From: Ciona intestinalis
Lineage: Eukaryota; Chordata; Ascidiacea; Phlebobranchia; Cionidae
Reading direction: 5' to 3'
DNA: 64,000 nt
Assembly: GCF_000224145.3 (NCBI RefSeq)
Contig: NW_004190456.2
Coordinates: 1 to 64,000, forward strand
The notes beneath the pieces are model-generated. The model was not told where the DNA came from. It saw only the letters and a list, made by a program, of their open reading frames with translations, and made no database searches. Made by a program: the position numbers and the translations under genes. Below, in pieces: positions 44,560-58,200 of the stretch (position 1 is its first letter; the number at the start of each line of letters is the position of its first letter).

Positions 44560-44759
44560 TATAGTAGGGGGGGAGAAGACGGGACTTAATTAGCATATAA
44601 TATACAAACATCCTGATCAAGTTTTAAACTATTAACAGCGGGCTAAACGAAAGTCGTGAGGATAGGTTTTATATAACTCTCTAAATGTTCTTTGTTTACT
44701 ACCTAATGTGACGAAAAAATAGAATGAAAAGTTGTTCCATTTTTCCCCACTCTACTATA
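44560..44759. mobile_element. MITE, whole but diverged
   Basis: TATAGTAGGGGGGGAGAAGA to CCATTTTTCCCCACTCTACTATA, 200 bp, in the orientation that places TTTACTACCTAATGTGACG on the right. Confidence 0.78.
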
Positions 44760-45184
44760 TATCTGTACTTTGTTTGACCAGCAAGTTAAAAAGCAATATT
44801 TAAATAATGAAACATTATGAATTTAGTTCATGAAATAAATGCATGGGTGACGCAATCTCCGCTATGTTTTCCACCTAATATGGCTTACAGACTTAACTCT
44901 TGTGTTTGTAATCCGATTACAATTATCGTGTTGTAGTGCGGTTATAATAATACATGCAATGCAGTGGTATAGAATAAAACTGTATGTGGCGTCTTGGGAT
45001 GTGGGTCAGGAACCCTTCACGTGCCTTAGCGTCTCGGCGCATGCGCAATAGCGCCCCGAACAAATATATCAATCGGAACGAATATATCACGATGACTTAC
45101 GGTTAAAACGTTGTGGGTGATCATTTTGTTTTTGTTTTAAACTTATTCAAAGCTGTTTTAAATTTGTTATAAACTTGCCGTTTA

Positions 45185-45374
45185 TATAGTAGGGTGGGGG
45201 AAGATGGGACACCTTTTCGTCTAGTTTTCTCTTTCCATTTGGTAGTAAACAAAGAACACTCAATGAATTATAAAATCGTGCATCTTCACGACTTTCACAG
45301 ACTGTTGTTAATTGTTTAAAACACGATCAGGCTATTTGGATATTAGGTGTCCCATCTTCCCTCACTCTACTATA
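45185..45374. mobile_element. MITE, whole copy
   Basis: TATAGTAGGGTGGGGGAAGA at left, GGTGTCCCATCTTCCCTCAC..CTACTATA at right. Orientation as in 26276-26472. Confidence 0.83.
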
Positions 45375-45980
45375 TAATCGTCCGTAAAACATAGTTGAGT
45401 TGCTATCAGTAAATTAGCTTGGCTAATGGGGCATTCAATGCCTCAGATTAAAACTACTTCTAAACATAGGTAATAAGCAATAAGTCAAAAGTTCATTTCT
45501 GAATATTAAAAAAAGAGCGTGCTTTATGTATGACGTCACTGAAGTAAGTTGTAATTCGGATAATCGTGAGCTATATAAACAGAACAAATGTTAAGAATTG
45601 AGTTTGAAACAACTAGCTTTTGTCATCCCTTTACTAATAACCACTACTTTTATTTATTCCCGGATTATTTATATTTGCCAAACAATACTAACATAACTGG
45701 TGTTTGGATTTGGTAATTTACGTTGCAAAAAAACAACACAAAATATTTTGTGTTTTTTTTTGCAAAACAAAAAACGGAAATGATTGTTACGTGCAAACTG
45801 CATTTTACCAACGATAATTCTTTTCAACCTGTAGCGTATATATCTGCTAGCGTACGTTGGAGAGTATACGTCAGCATGTATACACGCTGACGTCAAGCAG
45901 ACTTTTTTCTCTTGTAAAATGCAGGACTGACGTTTTAACTGTCGAGGTTGGACAACCAATGTCGTCATACGTGGTTTAAT

Positions 45981-46030
45981 NNNNNNNNNNNNNNNNNNNN
46001 NNNNNNNNNNNNNNNNNNNNNNNNNNNNNN
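45981..46030. other. Assembly gap (50 N)
   Basis: Run of 50 N; content unknown. Confidence 0.99.
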
Positions 46031-46768
46031 AACCGCACGTGGCAAGCGCAGATAACGAATCGGTGCAAAGTGTGTGGTTTTATTTAAATACATGCAAAAA
46101 ACAATTTTCATTATATATTACAGATACTACAATCCCTTAACCTTGCGCAACGATGTTTTTAATCTTTCATGGTTTATTAACAATTTAGAAACGTTTAACA
46201 CCCGTGGCCCCCTGCTCCATCAATAAAATACCCTACATTTGTTTTAATATATTTACGTTTGTTATTTTATTCACCACTTTGCAGCAATTGGCCTCTAAAA
46301 TAAACAAGGCCATGAGCAGAAGTCTGCTTTGTGGTCACTTTTGTAAAGCCCTGGGCAGCAAACCATACTGAATACCTTAAATTCTGTTAACAGCCAATAC
46401 ATAATATAAACAAACTTCATCAATATACAGTTCTACCAACCACTAAGCATAGGAACTTTTGAAGCCAAAAACTGTGTAAAAAGTGCAGTTTAATAAAACA
46501 GTGGTTTCATAAAATTGAGTAAAAAAGTGATGCAAAAATAAAATACAGTGGAAGTGAAAAAGTGGTTATAATATTATTAGGTTTTACCTAAAAGTACAAA
46601 GCAGAGTTTACATAAAGATGATTTTGCTTCTGTATGGATAATCCAGAACATTCCAGTAGGGTTTGTGCAGCAGTTCAATATACAGGAGTTGTGCCTGACA
46701 TCAATACTGTGAGTCTCTCACATCTAAGAGCATGGAATCAATGCTTTCTGTGGAAAATATGAAACTGA

Positions 46769-49700
46769 TTATAAAAGATTAAGATATTGAATATTGAGCA
46801 CGAAACCATTATCTTGTTCAGCTGGTTGCTTAGAAATTTCACGTGGCGTGGCTTCATTTGGTGGCATGGCATCATTTGGTGGCATGGCATTGTTTGGTGG
46901 CATGGCATTATGTTGAACAGGTAGAACGGTCCCATTAGCTTGTAGGATATATAACACGTGGCCACCTGCAGGTAAAGACAATGCTGTGTCGCTATGTTTG
47001 TAATACAAGAGCATAATACTTTGGTATATTCTACAATAGCAAATGTTAACATTTTAACAACTGCACAAAAACAGGTATAAAAATTTTTAAGAAAAAAACA
47101 GTACATCGTTTTACGTTTTCATATCCGCACCTGAATGTTGCGTTAACTGGAGTTGGTTTTCTTCTCCACTTTCATCCGGACATTCTTCATATCCATTGTA
47201 TGTCATCTGTGATGTTAAAGTTGTTGTTACTTTCAACAGGCAGTTGTATGATGGTGCCCAGTTCGAGGTGTATGAAACAGAAACAGAACGGTGTTATAAA
47301 TAAGTTGGATAAATAAGTTGCATTCATTTGTTCATTCAATTATAATAATAATAAACAATTGTCAGTAATACGATAAGTTGTAAAGTAAATATTTATTTTC
47401 TGCACCATCAAGAATATGATGCAAAAGAAACAATAACATTTCCCTAATATTATTTCTCTTACTGTATTGTGTAGAGCAGAGAGATAACATTCCCAAACCA
47501 CAAGTTTTACTTTATTTGCTACTTTCTTGTTTTTAAACTTTATAAAAATACAAACTCCTCAATGTTGGGATAAGTATATGAGGTTCAAAACTCCTAACAA
47601 AGTTGAAATAAAAATTTTCAGTTTAAAACTCAGTATAAAATGACAGCTGTTATGAGAATGTCTCCTTGGGCAAAACACCTAACGGCAATTGCTCCAATGT
47701 GGTCACCAATGGGTTGTCTTTTGCTAGCAATACATAAAAACAATCACCCACGAAGTTACATACACGGTAACTCATAAGCGTGCACAAGGTGTATGAAACA
47801 AAACACCCGTGTTATAACATCTGGATATTTAAAATAAACACTCACATTTTTTCTGCAGCAAATTGGCTTGCTTGCGACCACTATTGAAATAATGATTAGA
47901 ATTCCTTCCACCAACCCTGTGAGTGTAATAACAGAATAAAGTATTGTGAGGGAAGGAACAGGGTTTAATGCTCCAGGTGGTATAGCAGGGGAGGAGGCGT
48001 TTTCAAGCTTGTCAAATGCTTGAGGATTGTACCTTTGCATGTGCTGTAAAAAAGTAATGATAAACTAGCAATACTTCACAACTATACAAGTATAGTAGGG
48101 TGGGGGAAGACGGGACACCTTCAGCACATAGTATCTAAATATCCTGATTTTGTTTTGAATTATTAACAACGATCTATGGGAGTTGTGAGGATAGTTTTAT
48201 AATTCTTTGAATGTTTTATGTTTACTACCAAATGGGACAATGAAATAAATGGAAAGGTGTCTCATCTCCCCCACCCTACTGTATATATCACGTTTCATAT
48301 ACTGTCGCTGTCAGGCATACTATGTTGTGTAAAACAGTTCTTGTGACATTTACTTGCATACTGACAATTCAACGTCCTATACAGGTTGTCTTCATCGGGG
48401 TGAATGACAATCAATATACAACATTTCATTTACATAAACATAATAATTATCTAAACAATGTAAACATACACAGTATACACCTTACATATATACCTCATAG
48501 TTTGTCACATACTGTGTACTCTCTAAAGGCCCAGACATAACAAGCATAAGATCTATGGCAGCAACAGGTACACCAATGATGGACAAGACCAAAGCAGCAA
48601 CGAACTTTAAGAAAACATAAACACAAATTTTTGGTTAAAATTATATTAGTGTGACTTAGTGTGACTTATTCATCTTTGCATGGCGTGCAATGACATTCGT
48701 TATAACTTGGGTGTTCTGTTTCATACATCTCGTGCCTGCTTACGAGTTACCACATATGTAACTTTGTGGGTGATTGTTATTTTCTGTATGGCTGACAATT
48801 AGAAACCCATTAGTGACCACTGGGTTAGAGGAATTTTCGTTCTTGCCCAAGGACTCCCACACCCACTATGGTAGCGGAATCAAGCCTTGAGGTCCGAACC
48901 TCTAGTCTAGAGGCGAATGCTCTAACCACTGTGTTGGAAATGCACAAGGACGAGAAAATAACACAATAAAACTTCTTGAGTGTTTGGTAATAGGCCAAAT
49001 ACTGCCTAAATCCCAAGTCCTTATCAAGGACCTTGCCCCCAAAAAATAAAACACAACACAACAATGCTTACATCATAGCAATCATAACGAATAAACAAAG
49101 TTTTTTTACCGGACATATTGTCTTGAACTTCGAGGCATGGATAAGAACAATCCCAAGAGCAGTGAACTGGGATTTAAACATAAATTAGAACATTGCTGCG
49201 TCACTTATAAAAGAAACTAAAATTTAAATACGGTTTAGTGCAAAAATGAAATCACAAAATCCCTTTTCCCATGCCATGTGGCCATTTCATAGGACCTCGC
49301 TGTCCAATACAGAATAAAACATTGGATAATTTCTGATACAAAAGCTAGCAAGAATAAACAGTAGGGATAAGGTAAAGCCACTTACCACAGTTCCTGCCCA
49401 GATTCCACTTCCAAAATATGCCCTTGGATTCCACCAATAATAATACTCGGATACAACATTTGTGAAGATAATCGCTAAAATGCCCGAAACAATTGAAATA
49501 ATGCCAAGAACAGTATGAGTGATCTGAAAGATAAATGGTTTTTATTTGATAAATTATAAGAATGAGCATAAAGATGTTTTAACACGAGTGTTCTGTTCCA
49601 TACACCTCATGCCCGCTTACCACATAGAGTTACCACATATGTAACTTTGTCGCTGATTGTATACATTTATGGCTGATAATTTAGACAACCCATTAGTGAC

Positions 49701-50026
49701 CACTGGATTGGAGCAATTGCCATTAGGTCTTCCCCAAGTACACATACGCCCACAATAGTAGCACCGTCAAGCCACGCATCCAGTAACCTTTGGTCTATAG
49801 GCGACCTCTGGGGCTAGGCATTATAAGTACATTTGTTAATCTAATAATACACTAAGGGAAGTTATGCATATTAAAAAACAAACATTTAATTGAAGTTAAA
49901 CAATGCAAACATAATCACCCCAATATTTTTCACAACTTTGGGTTTGGAGATGCATCCACAGCATTCTTTCTGTGGTTCCCCGTGTTGAGTTTCAACCAGG
50001 GTGATTGCTCTACCATTATCAGCCAT
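46769..50026 (-). CDS. MS4A/CD20-like tetraspan membrane protein
   Basis: Seven exons in phase: 49919-50026 (start MADNGRAITLVE), 49386-49523, 49110-49166, 48494-48604, 47846-48043, 47131-47206 and 46769-46965; 294 residues. Four hydrophobic spans: THTVLGIISIVSGILAIIF, the WAGTVFTALGIVLIHA region, FVAALVLSIIGVPVAAIDLM and LTILYSVITLTGLVEGILII. A cytoplasmic N-terminus with a Cys cluster (ECCGC) and the ITHTVLGIISIVSGILA start of TM1 resemble MS4A proteins, as does the TM order with a longer extracellular loop before TM4. The C-terminal tail has three NAMPPN/D/E repeats. Function in tunicates is unknown; MS4A members act in ion flux or signalling. Another tetraspan family cannot be excluded. 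Introns hold a MITE and several SINE copies. Confidence 0.65.
47240..47825 (+). repeat. Two SINE remnants in MS4A-like intron
   Basis: A tail fragment at 47240-47345 (CGAGGTGTATGAAACAGA, GGATAAATAAGTTGCATTC). A second copy at 47650-47825 has middle and tail (GGCAAAACACCTAACGGCAA, ACAATCACCCACGAAGTTAC, ACACCCGTGTTATAACATCT). It ends 21 bp from the exon boundary at 47846. Confidence 0.7.
48091..48285. mobile_element. MITE, whole copy
   Basis: TATAGTAGGGTGGGGGAAGA to CATCTCCCCCACCCTACTGTATA, 195 bp, with interior TTTACTACCAAATGGGACAA. Confidence 0.82.
48655..48936 (-). repeat. Composite SINE, near full length
   Basis: Tail (GCATGGCGTGCAATGACATT..CATACATCTCGTGCC), middle (GTGGGTGATTGTTATTTTCT, ATTAGTGACCACTGGGTT) and tRNA-like head (GTAGCGGAATCAAGCCTTGA..GCTCTAACCACTGTGTTGG) are all present. 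Confidence 0.8.
49570..49815 (-). repeat. Composite SINE, 5' half of tail lost
   Basis: ACACGAGTGTTCTGTTCCAT..TGCCCGCTTACC, then TGTCGCTGATTG, CCATTAGTGACCACTGGATT, GTAGCACCGTCAAGCCACGC. Lies in an MS4A-like intron. Confidence 0.75.
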
Positions 50027-52289
50027 TGCAAAACTAGTGGACTAAAACAACAGTATATTAATATGAAAATCATAAAATGTAACTTAGAGCTTCACAAATA
50101 ACTTTAACTTTAGTTTATACTAAAATTTATTGCCCCTTAGATATAAAATACAAATTAGGAACATGGCGGATATGTTATAGTTTGATGGGGTAAGATGGAA
50201 CATGTTTTCATTCTCATCTCCTTTACATATCCATTTAGAAGTAAACTAAAATTGTTAATTGTTAAAAACACGACTTTGTAATAATGAATATAATAGGCTA
50301 ACAGTATACATCATACTCCGCTGTGATATATAATATTTATTACTTTGATTCAGTAACCGCATTTAAAACAAAAATCTTATAGCTAAATGAAACCCAGTAT
50401 GCTACATATGCCAACCCAGAGCCATAGAAATACCGAGTAGTCCAACCCATTGTTACGTAAAACACAAATTGAACGGCAATTTGGTTCCAAAATAACACAG
50501 TAGGTATAGGGAAAATGTATGTTTTTCGGTAAATTACAGAAAAACTTGGGCCTAAAAACAAATTTAAAGGTTGAAAAATGTAAAAAACATGTGTTATTTG
50601 TTTTCTGTGTCAAAAAAAGTCAAAAATTAGAATTAGAAGCGGTTGATTTGCGACATTTTAGTCATTTAATGCGGCTAAATTTATACATTTTTTCTAAAAA
50701 ATGTTTGGTAAGGTAAATAGAAGCTGTTTTACACCTTCCCACAATAGGAAAACACAAACAAAACTTAACAAGTTCGTTTAAACCCATTGTCAAAGTTACC
50801 ACTTTTGCTCTATTTTGGACACACATAGACGGCAGTTGGACTACTCGGTGTTTATACGACTCTGTGCCAACCCATATTATAGCAATAAAGATTTACAATC
50901 CATTTTTATCAACGTTTGGCATCTATACTCCACTATAGCCCAGACTAACATGCCTGTTACTTCAAAATAAATCTACACCTAAATGCCTATACCCTATATA
51001 TTTACTCAGCAGAGTTTAAATATAAATCTTTACGTAACTTTAAATGCATCACAACAACAAGACGCCTACACTGTATATTACGTGCGCTCAATACGTACGT
51101 GACTAAGAACAAGGGTCAGTTGTTTGCTCAATAATTTAAACATGTAAATTTGAATTCCGTGGATTAGCGCAGACACTAAAATGTTGTTCTTGCAGGTGTT
51201 AATTGAAGGTAATAATAAAGTGGGCCTGAAAATCCCAAAAAGAGGGACGAAAACAGCGAAGACGAAAAAAGAGGGACGAAAACAGCGAAGGCGAGTTAAT
51301 TGAAAACGTCCCACCCCTGGCGGGTATGAAGTGAAATCATTTGATGTAACCTATTAGTCCTTGACGGGAAACGACAACCGTTAAAACAGCGTTGTGATTT
51401 AGGAATAGAGCCAGCAACTATAGCTTGTCGGATGTCCTTGTTAGAACATCGCGATTCGTCATTATGACATCACAGTTTCGGGAATAGAGCTCACCTCATT
51501 ATCTAATTGGCTCACCATTCTGACATCACAAGAACCTCGTTGTGGATGAAATATAAACATTGGCAACGTTTGCAACGAAGATCTTAGTAAACATTGTAAA
51601 TATAAAAAAAAAAAATTTTGCGGCGACCACGGAGGGCAGCGAAAAAAGTTTATTTTTGGGTCAAACAAAAAAGTTTGGTGCAATCCTTTACCCGTTACCG
51701 CTTAGAAATTCACTGCAGAGAAACAATTCAACTGTCATTGCTTCATCCTCCACGCTTTATTCATCTGTCTTACGTGCAAAGATACCATTGGATATATAAA
51801 AACCTAAATTTGATGGTTTCTTAGTAAAATTACTACATTTTTTGGAAACCCTTGTGAAAAACCCTATATTTTCAGTCTCACTTTTAAAGGGTATAAGCTT
51901 TATTGAAACCTGATTTCATGATTTATTCCGAATCAGATAAACATTGAAAGAAGAAGAATACTGAAATGAAGATGTTTGATACTGAAGAAATTATAAAAAG
52001 CAATGAGTCGCATTTAAATATGCAACATTACAGAAACTTATATTTGTAATAGCTGAAGAAACTTATATAATAAAAATGAAGTCACTTAGATTGGAAATGA
52101 AAATGAAGAAAAATTACATATTATTTTCAACCACCCTACACACAGTGGCCTATTAGCATAATGGTGAAGAAATATCATTGAGATTCAGGTTAAACAATTA
52201 CTGAGTAAAGTAAAACAGGTTTTCCTATTTATTTAATCTAATTATCAACAACTACTATCGTTGCATATGCATCACATTCTTCTTGCATT
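50027..52289. other. Intergenic with hAT-like MITE
   Basis: 2.3 kb between the MS4A-like start and the RNF213 stop. It holds a MITE half at about 50180-50335, a hAT-like element at 50417-50864 and a short imperfect duplication near 51235-51295 (AGAGGGACGAAAACAGCGAA twice). Open frames at 51560-51824 match nothing and overlap each other. Confidence 0.65.
50417..50864. mobile_element. Non-autonomous hAT-like DNA transposon with 8-bp TSD
   Basis: Starts CAGAGCCATAGAAATACCGA and ends TCGGTGTTTATACGACTCTG, terminal inverted repeats of about 30 bp. TGCCAACC occurs directly before (50409-50416) and directly after (50865-50872), a perfect 8-bp target duplication. CAGAG/CTCTG ends plus an 8-bp duplication are hAT hallmarks. 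448 bp, no transposase. Confidence 0.88.
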
Positions 52290-55200
52290 TTATATCTTCA
52301 TAGATTTAACTACAACTTGAAACAAATGGATTGAATGTTTCAACTTCAGAGTTTGAGGCAACAACTTCAACCATGCAGCTTTTCCATTGTCTTTCCCATT
52401 CATATACTCTTGCAAGGAATCTCTTAAGCTGGAAATATTGACATTTGAACCAACTAACGTTACAGCATGTTGTTGCAATGGTTGTTTAGTAAGTAAAGGG
52501 TAGCTAGGTCAAGGCTCAATGCTGCTACCATTGTAAGAATATAAGTGGCCGTGAACAAGACAGTTGCTCAAACCCAGTGGTCTTTATCGCGTTAATCCAA
52601 ACCACAACACACATAAAATACTAAGCATGTAAGCAACCCCCAAATCAAAGTGAAAAGAGAAAATTGTAATAACTTCTTAAGTTTTCTAATCCTTTATTCT
52701 ACTTAACATATAAACAAGCATTTCATTTACAAAAATACACAACGTTTAAGTTGATCATGTCTGGTGCGCAAGAGAACAGCAATGATATAACAGCTATACC
52801 GAGGATGAATTACTCGGAAAAAATTACTTCATTAAAATATTCCTTTTGGCCCCTTCTGTTTATAAAACGTTTCTTCTACAGTTCGACAAGCTGTCTGGTG
52901 GCAAAAGTAAGAGAGTTATTTCAGTATTACCTCATGTTATGATCAAGACCTCTGGCTTTTATGAAGATAAACGAATTAAGTTCCATCCCAATCTGCTCGA
53001 GGTGAGGAACAAGACTGTCTTTGAAGGTTTCAATATCTTTAATTTCTTCACGATTTTCTGAAAAAATGTTGTTAAATTAGGTCGGTTGGAATCACTGAAA
53101 CTATCAATCTTAGATGCGATCTAAACAAGAACTCACCTTCCTCCAAAACATTCTCAAATGGATCGCCGTCAACCTTCACAAACTTCATTGATCTGTGCCA
53201 CGATAAATGTTCATACAGCGACAGTAACTGCTGCAGTTTTGTTTCCTTGGGAACTAACGCTCGCTCTTCTAGATTAACTTGCAAAGTTTCAAACAAACCA
53301 AGCAAAGGTTGGTCAGGGTTGCCAGGGAACTGAAATAATATGATGAATTGTAAATCGAATGTTATAATAATTCCATATTTATTCTGTTAAATGTTTAAGT
53401 CAACTTATCCTAGTTAAAAAGTCTGCAGGCTAATTTTATACGAGGTGTGTGTGACGCAGCCAGGGGGGGTTCGGAGGTCGTGAACCTTCCCCTTTTAAAG
53501 CCCCCCCCAAAATTTTTTTTAAATTAAAAAAAATATATATTTTTTTTTAATTTTTTGATTAAAGCCCCACCCCCTTATTTTTTTCTGGCTGCGCCACTGA
53601 GCATGCGTATTAGTTTTACACGAGGTGTGGAAAATAAAGCACCAGTGTTATAGAAAATGTAAATATTATACATGAATTATGATCTGCAGTTATACCAACT
53701 GTCAAAATTTATATATAAATTCCACAAAACAGTTGATAAAATGTTGTTGATTTGAAATCACCTTTGCCAAGTATGTGATAGCAAGGGTGATGGCTCTCAC
53801 AGCATCGCAAACATCAGGCAAACCTTTGTTTCCAGCAACAGCGTTCACTTTCTGGGACATTTTGTTCGGCAGAGGTTGCTGTTTGGAGAATAAAGTTAAA
53901 ATGTTAAATTAAAACTCTAAAAAGTGAATTTATCAGTATTTAGACATTACATAATTGGCTAATTAGGCAGAAGTAATGTTACTCTAGACCTGGCACACAA
54001 GAGGACTTTGGAATTAACAAGGAACAGAAAATTATCAATATTATTTTTTAATTTTTATTTAACAGAAGCAATTTTTTATAGTTGTGTACAGATAGTTCCC
54101 GCTGAGCTAAATCTAACGATACCAATTTTCCCATTCATCACAATTCGTGTTATCATCCTTCAATTTAGCTTATTAGGGTTTACCTCTACAACACACAAAA
54201 GACTTTAGTTTTGTTTAAGACATCCTGAGTAAACAATATGAACACCTTATCTTAACATACCTGTTGAACGTGTTCCATCATTGCCTCACATTCCCTTCCT
54301 ATCCCCATGTCTTGATAGTATACCATGGTGGGGAGAGACTGGGGACGGAAAATAATAAAAATTGAAACAAAATAACAAAAATTTGAAACAACATATATTT
54401 TTAAAATATATTCTTTCTATCTAAATACAAAAAAAAACATTACAATAAATACAAATGAAAATACTCACTATATATATAAAAAATGTCAATTAAATTTAAC
54501 AATATTTAAAAAAATATATATATATATAAATCTATTTTAACAATGTATGCAAGGTATGTGAAACTAAAACTGTTGAACTAACCTGTTCATTTATGATGTT
54601 TTTATGCAGAATGTACTTTTCCAAAATCTGAAAATAATTGGAGTTTGCCGTCACTATTACATTAACATTATTTAAACTTCTGTAAAATAAACAAAAAAAA
54701 CTTGTTTCCAGCTAAATTTATCTGTTGTTTATTCTCAAGTAGGTTTTACTCAAACCGTGTTTTTATTGACTATCGTTTTACTGCTAAATTTCCCTTTGTT
54801 GTTTTAATAAATTTATTTTTCGCTACTGCATTCAAAAAGATAAACTTTATGATTATGTTATACCAGATTTTCCCCATACCTGTTTTTCAAGTGCTGGAAT
54901 CCTGTAGCAGATGATTTGTTTTGATCCCCCATCCCTTGTAGTGGCTTGGTATTGTGAGTTAGCGAGGACGACCGGCAACAAATCTTTATCGCAGTCGAGG
55001 TTTATCAAAGAATTTGGCGTCAAATTGGCAGACTCGATTACATCAAATCTGTAGCAATACAATACAAGTCATTATTTATAAATAGTTTAAGTGACCACTG
55101 GGTTGAAGGGGTTAAAAAAAATAGTCATATGTTCACTTTTAGGTAGAAACTTGTATATTGGTTTTGTTAAAAAGAATAACGTAGTATTAAAGCAGTCAAA

Positions 55201-58200
55201 TGTAGTTTTATAGCATTCATAAATAGTTATTACTATTCACTTAGATAAAGCTGCGGGGCAAGAGAAATTTTCTCATGAGATAATGGCACACCATATAAAG
55301 TGACTTTATATAATGTTTGCATTTGTTACCAAGTATGCAACTTAGTTATTTTTTCAATTTATTATTGCTAATTGGGTTGGATCAATCACAATTTAGCGTC
55401 TTGGCAAAAAAAACAACATAAGCACAAAATGGTAGCACTTGCAGCTTAAATAATTATGTTGAACACTGTAGATGCTGAAGTTGGTTAGAGCATCTTTAAC
55501 CTAGAGGTAATGGGTTCAAGGCTTGTTGTTGCTACTATTGTAGGCGTATGTGTCCTTGGGCAAGACACTTAACGGCAATTGCTTCAACCCAGTGGTCATT
55601 AATGGGTTGTTCAAGTTGTCAGCCATACAATATTTATATATATAAAACAATTATGCACAGAATTACATACATGGTAACTCGTAAGATGGCACGAGGTGTA
55701 TGAAGCAGAACACCTGTGTTATAACGACTGTCGTTTTCCGGCCATGTAATGATGAAGCAAGTTACATTTATTCATCCATTCAATGGGACTTACACAGGCT
55801 GTGGCTTTATAAGTTCTCTACATTTATGTAGCAATGTATTCTGTTGTTCCACCACGTATAGTGTAAGTGTGAGTGCGCAAATCCCCCTTCCAGCTGAGCT
55901 GGGGATGAACATCGACAAAGGAGAAGTTTCATCAATATCAGACTCAAATATTCCATCGGGAGCATTGTTGCGTGGAAAGCTTTCTCTTAACTAGAAATTA
56001 AACTTTTTGCAATTTTCGGGAAATTTTAAGGGAAATTTTAAAATTTTTAATATAAATTTTGCATGAAATAAATTTGTATTTCTGTGATTAGTATATTTCA
56101 CCGCAGTAGAACTTTGCCACGTGTTAAAATAAGAAGTCATTGATAAGGGAAATTTTAAAAATAATATAAATTTTGCATGAAATAAATTTGTATTTCTTAA
56201 AATACTAATATGACCAAGCCTTTCCTTATAGTAGTAAATAACTAACAAATGTAGATTAGTGTAATGTGATTTGTTGCCAAGTTTTTACCCATTTAATAAC
56301 AGGCAATTCTAAAGCAACGAAAATCATGAATTAATAAAAACAATAAAAATTTAAAATACTGACCATGTTCCAAACAGAGATATAAGTTTGAAACGCGTTT
56401 CTCACAGAAGGAATGTCGTTCTCCCTCAAATAATCGGCCATATTTATTTCATCCATGTCTTTTATGTCAACTTTTTGTCGATATCTGGTAGAAATAGGTC
56501 ACAGTTTAAAAAGAATAAACCAACATTACAATAAAAACCAAATAAGTAGGAATTGTATTTTTAAGTATTCATTGTTTTTGCAAAATGATATTAAATTAGT
56601 TTTAGTGGTCGCACGCCTTTATCTCAGAGGATACAGGTTCGAGGTTCTGCGCTGCTACCATGAGGAAGACACATAACATGAATAGCTCAGTGATCCCTTA
56701 TTGGTTGTCTAACTTGTTAGCCATACAATAAAACAAACAGATCCAATAAGATAACACATACGTGGTAAGCCCTAAGCAGGGGAGTTTGTAAATTTTTTGA
56801 AATTTAAGTATTTCAACAATTACTTGAATAGTATTCTTACTTTTGTATCAACGTATTCTGAAGAAACAAAATTTCTGGAAGCTTTTTCACTGTTTGTAGA
56901 TGGGGGACGTTTAGGATTGTCTTCAATACAACGCCTTCAGCTACAAATAATATGGTTTGTTTAGATATAATGGTTCATCATTGTGCACCATGAGTTGTGG
57001 CTTCATGCACCTGTCAGTGGGCCAACAATTTTGTTTTATCTCTAAACAATATAGTATACTGCCACTTTTTTAGTAATCCATGAGTTGTGACAATTTCTAC
57101 TAGTTATGTAACATAAGGGCATTCATACTGACCAAATTATTATACGACCTAATTCTCACAGTACCATATTTCTTTTATAAAAACTCTAGTTACATAATAC
57201 TTAAAGTATGACCATTCTTAATACTGTGTTTTTGCCACTTACTATTTCCACCACTTAATGCCATACAGTTTGACTAAACAACATATTTTTACCAGCACAA
57301 CCCGTACTACAACATGTTTAAGATTAAGCTTACCATTTTCTGTTGATACAGAACCTTCCAGATGTTGCTTCAGATGATCAGTTGTGATATGGATCCTGTA
57401 TCGCCATAGAAACCTTTCATCCCATGATGTGATTTCTTCTTCATTCACTTCTGTCTCCTCTTCATCTTCTTGCATTTCATAAACCAACCTAAAAAAAAAT
57501 TTTGCAGATATTATTGTTAAGTGTCTTTCACACAATTACGTATGCATTTCATAGTGGCAGCCTTAAGCGTCAAAGCTGTAACTTATAGTTCAGAACCATG
57601 CACTTTAACCGCTATGACAGGGCACCAGGATTAAACAGGTAGTTAATCAAGCAACGGAAGACCACATTTTATTTTATTCTATATGGGTAAGGTGCTGCAG
57701 GGACCTGAGATTTAGGCCAGGATTAGCCCATTACTCCACTCGACAGCACATAAGGTTACAGTGCACAATGCATATACTGCGATAATCAACTGCTGCCCCC
57801 AATAATTACAATTAAAATCATGCCAAACATTTTTCTCGAGTTAAATCTGTACAAAAGATTAATCTACATACCTCATAAATTCATTATTTTTAACAAGTTA
57901 AACCTACATACCTCATGAACTCATTCTGTTGTTCAAACTCCAAATACATCTTCCTTGCATCATCAATGTGTTGATCAGCGTTTGTAAAATATTCAGCGAG
58001 ATACAAACGATGGAACTCGCTCTCCCACAACTTTCTTCCATTAAGAGTTGACAAAGTTGCGCCGCCAACTTGGTTGGTCTGTTTAATGTTTACAAAACGT
58101 TTTATGCACATCTAAGTGCAAAACAAGAAACACATAAGATAACATTGGAAAACCTAAACTGCAACAGTTCACAACTTAATTTGTATAATATTTAAATTTA

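Larger units (their letters stand above)
43956..46768. other. Intergenic with two MITEs and an N gap
   Basis: 2.8 kb between the ubiquitin-like gene start and the MS4A-like gene stop. MITEs lie at 44560-44759 and 45185-45374; a 50-base N gap at 45981-46030. No supported exon in the rest, which is AT-rich. Confidence 0.6.
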
